64,000 nt of DNA, taken from the NCBI RefSeq assembly GCF_004023625.1, contig NZ_RPDJ01000011.1:62001-126000 (forward strand), given 5' to 3'. The stretch comes from Streptomyces cavernae (GTDB lineage: Bacteria; Actinomycetota; Actinomycetes; Streptomycetales; Streptomycetaceae). The position numbers and the translations under genes were made by a program. The notes under the pieces were generated by a model, which had not been told where the DNA came from, did not search any database, and was given only the letters and a program-made list of their open reading frames with translations. Numbering within the stretch: position 1 is the stretch's first letter; each line of letters opens with the position of its first letter. This document shows positions 62,486 through 64,000 of this stretch, one piece after another.

Positions 62486-63748
62486 GTGAGCACCTTCCAG
62501 GCCCCCAAGGGCACGTACGACCTGCTGCCGCCGGACTCCGCGAAGTACCTGGCGGTCCGCGAGGCGATCGCCGCCCCCCTGCGCAACTCCGGCTACGGCT
62601 ACATCGAGACGCCCGGCTTCGAGAACGTCGAACTGTTCGCGCGCGGTGTCGGCGAGTCCACCGACATCGTCACCAAGGAGATGTACGCCTTCGAGACGAA
62701 GGGCGGCGACAGGCTGGCCCTGCGCCCCGAAGGCACCGCGTCCGTGCTGCGCGCGGCGCTGGAGGCCAACCTCCACAAGGCGGGCAATCTCCCCGTCAAG
62801 CTCTGGTACTCGGGCTCGTACTACCGCTACGAGCGCCCCCAGAAGGGCCGCTACCGCCACTTCTCGCAGGTGGGCGCCGAGGCCATCGGAGCTGAGGACC
62901 CGGCGCTGGACGCCGAGCTGATCATCCTGGCGAACCAGGCGTACCGGTCGCTGGGCCTCAGCGACTTCCGCATCCTGCTGAACTCGCTGGGCGACAAGGA
63001 GTGCCGTCCGGTGTACCGGGCCGCGCTCCAGGACTTCCTGCGCGGCCTGGACCTCGACGAGGACACCCTTCGCCGCTCCGAGATCAACCCGCTGCGGGTG
63101 CTGGACGACAAGCGTGAGTCGGTCCAGAAGCAGCTCGGTGACGCCCCGTTGCTGCGGGACTACCTGTGCGACGCCTGCAAGGCGTACCACGAGGAGGTGC
63201 GCGAGCTGATCACGGCGGCGGGCGTGTCCTTCGAGGACGACCCCAAGCTGGTGCGCGGCCTGGACTACTACACGCGCACGACCTTCGAGTTCGTCCACGA
63301 CGGTCTGGGATCCCAGTCCGCGGTGGGCGGCGGTGGCCGCTACGACGGCCTGTCCGAGATGATCGGCGGCCCCGCGCTGCCGTCGGTGGGCTGGGCACTG
63401 GGCGTGGACCGTACGGTGCTGGCGCTCGAGGCCGAGGGAGTCGAGCTCGAACTGCCCTCCGCCACCAGCGTGTTCGCGGTTCCGCTGGGGGAGGAGGCCC
63501 GGCGGGTGCTCTTCAGGGTGGTCACCGAGCTGCGCCGGACAGGTGTCGCGGCGGACTTCTCGTACGGCGGGAAGGGGCTCAAGGGGGCCATGAAGAGCGC
63601 CAACCGGAGTGGGGCCCGGTTCGCTCTGGTCGCCGGTGAGCGGGATCTCGCCGAGGGTGTCGTGCAGCTCAAGGACATGGAGTCCGGGGAGCAGGACGCT
63701 GTCGCTTTGACCGATGTGGTGTCCGAACTGGCGTCGAGGCTGGGCTGA
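62486..63748 (+). CDS. hisS: histidyl-tRNA synthetase
   Basis: A 420-aa class II synthetase. Motif 1 region STFQAPKGTYDLLPPDSAKY, motif 2 LRPEGTASVLRAALEANL and SGSYYRYERPQKGRYRHFSQ, the His-specific LVRGLDYYTRTTFEFVHDGL and VGGGGRYDGLSEMIGGPALP, and motif 3 VGWALGVDRTVLALEAE are present, with the C-terminal anticodon-binding domain. Normal length. GTG start at 62486, following GAGAGACC. Confidence 0.97.
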   Translation: MSTFQAPKGTYDLLPPDSAKYLAVREAIAAPLRNSGYGYIETPGFENVELFARGVGESTDIVTKEMYAFETKGGDRLALRPEGTASVLRAALEANLHKAGNLPVKLWYSGSYYRYERPQKGRYRHFSQVGAEAIGAEDPALDAELIILANQAYRSLGLSDFRILLNSLGDKECRPVYRAALQDFLRGLDLDEDTLRRSEINPLRVLDDKRESVQKQLGDAPLLRDYLCDACKAYHEEVRELITAAGVSFEDDPKLVRGLDYYTRTTFEFVHDGLGSQSAVGGGGRYDGLSEMIGGPALPSVGWALGVDRTVLALEAEGVELELPSATSVFAVPLGEEARRVLFRVVTELRRTGVAADFSYGGKGLKGAMKSANRSGARFALVAGERDLAEGVVQLKDMESGEQDAVALTDVVSELASRLG

Positions 63749-64000
63749 GCGGGGCGTTTCAAGCGGGCTTCCGGGCTGCCGTCCCAGACCCCGAGTCGGA
63801 TATCGGCCCGGGCCTGAACGGCCTCGGCCTCGAACGCCGGCCGGGCTGGAGACGCGGGATTGTGTCTGCGTGCGGCTGCGCGGTGTGGGCGACTGGCACA
63901 GCCCACCCGCGCATACCCGGAAACACTGCGGGGCAGCCCCCGGGGCAGCAAGGTTCGTGGGGCGACCCCAGCCCAGCAAACCCAGACGCATGGCCGTGGT
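63749..64000. other. intergenic end of window
   Basis: No gene seen. Around 63818-63850 is GGCCTCGAACGCCGGCCGGG, matching the dispersed CCCGTCCGGCGTTTGAGGAC-type repeat found between many Streptomyces genes (here on the other strand), paired with an upstream CGGCCCGGGCC. Confidence 0.4.

Overview
The window is about 72% G+C with strong third-position G/C bias, GTG/TTG starts, Tat signal peptides and sporulation gene ssgB. All of this points to a Streptomyces chromosome. Gene order from ssgB through thrS, the phosphatidylinositol genes, pdxST, ruvCAB, yajC-secDF, apt, relA and hisS is the conserved core of that genus, so most of the window is ordinary chromosome rather than a mobile island. 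I see no integrase, transposase, CRISPR array or plasmid gene.

Layout. 1-924 holds the wreck of a methionine ABC transporter: metN broken by a 37-base palindromic insertion and then fused, across a large deletion, to a frameshifted end of metQ. 1.1-10 kb carries cobalamin and siroheme functions (cobL, a giant bluB-cobT fusion, a cysG/cobA fusion), a GNAT protein and a SpoU methyltransferase. 10.2-14.7 kb has a Ser/Thr kinase, a leader-like stretch before a small membrane protein, an APH-fold phosphotransferase swollen by a 42-base minisatellite, and a small zinc protein. 14.7-15.2 kb is a tRNA array (Gly, Cys, Val x3), followed by pabB-pabC, acetyltransferase and thioredoxin-fold genes, small membrane proteins, a CGNR protein, ssgB and a PGPGW membrane protein.

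22.1-32.9 kb is bracketed by two tRNA-Val(CAC) genes. It carries a predicted glycan-uptake operon (lipoprotein, two permeases, a YesL-like protein, a Tat-exported YetA/PcRGLX-like enzyme) behind a good promoter with LacI-family-like operators, then a very large membrane protein and an SRPBCC protein. The only two in-frame TTA (bldA) codons I found in the window lie here. 33.2-36 kb has a DEDDh exonuclease and a translationally coupled pair: a DUF4365 (PD-(D/E)XK-like) protein and an unrecognised partner with an OB-like end. That pair is the best candidate here for an uncharacterised system.

36-64 kb is housekeeping: thrS, a K+ channel whose end is destroyed by a 24-G/22-C homopolymer run (probably an assembly fault), a HIT protein, a 557-aa membrane protein, EF-G2, the pgsA-patA-pimA operon, a LemA-like protein, pdxST, yebC, ruvCAB, yajC, secD-secF-apt, relA, a DUF349 protein, a cyclophilin, a glyoxalase-II-like hydrolase and hisS. 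A recurring feature is local tandem-repeat growth, both inside genes (bluB-cobT, the APH gene, the kinase linker, the secD insert) and just after gene ends (7.5, 9.9 and 33 kb).
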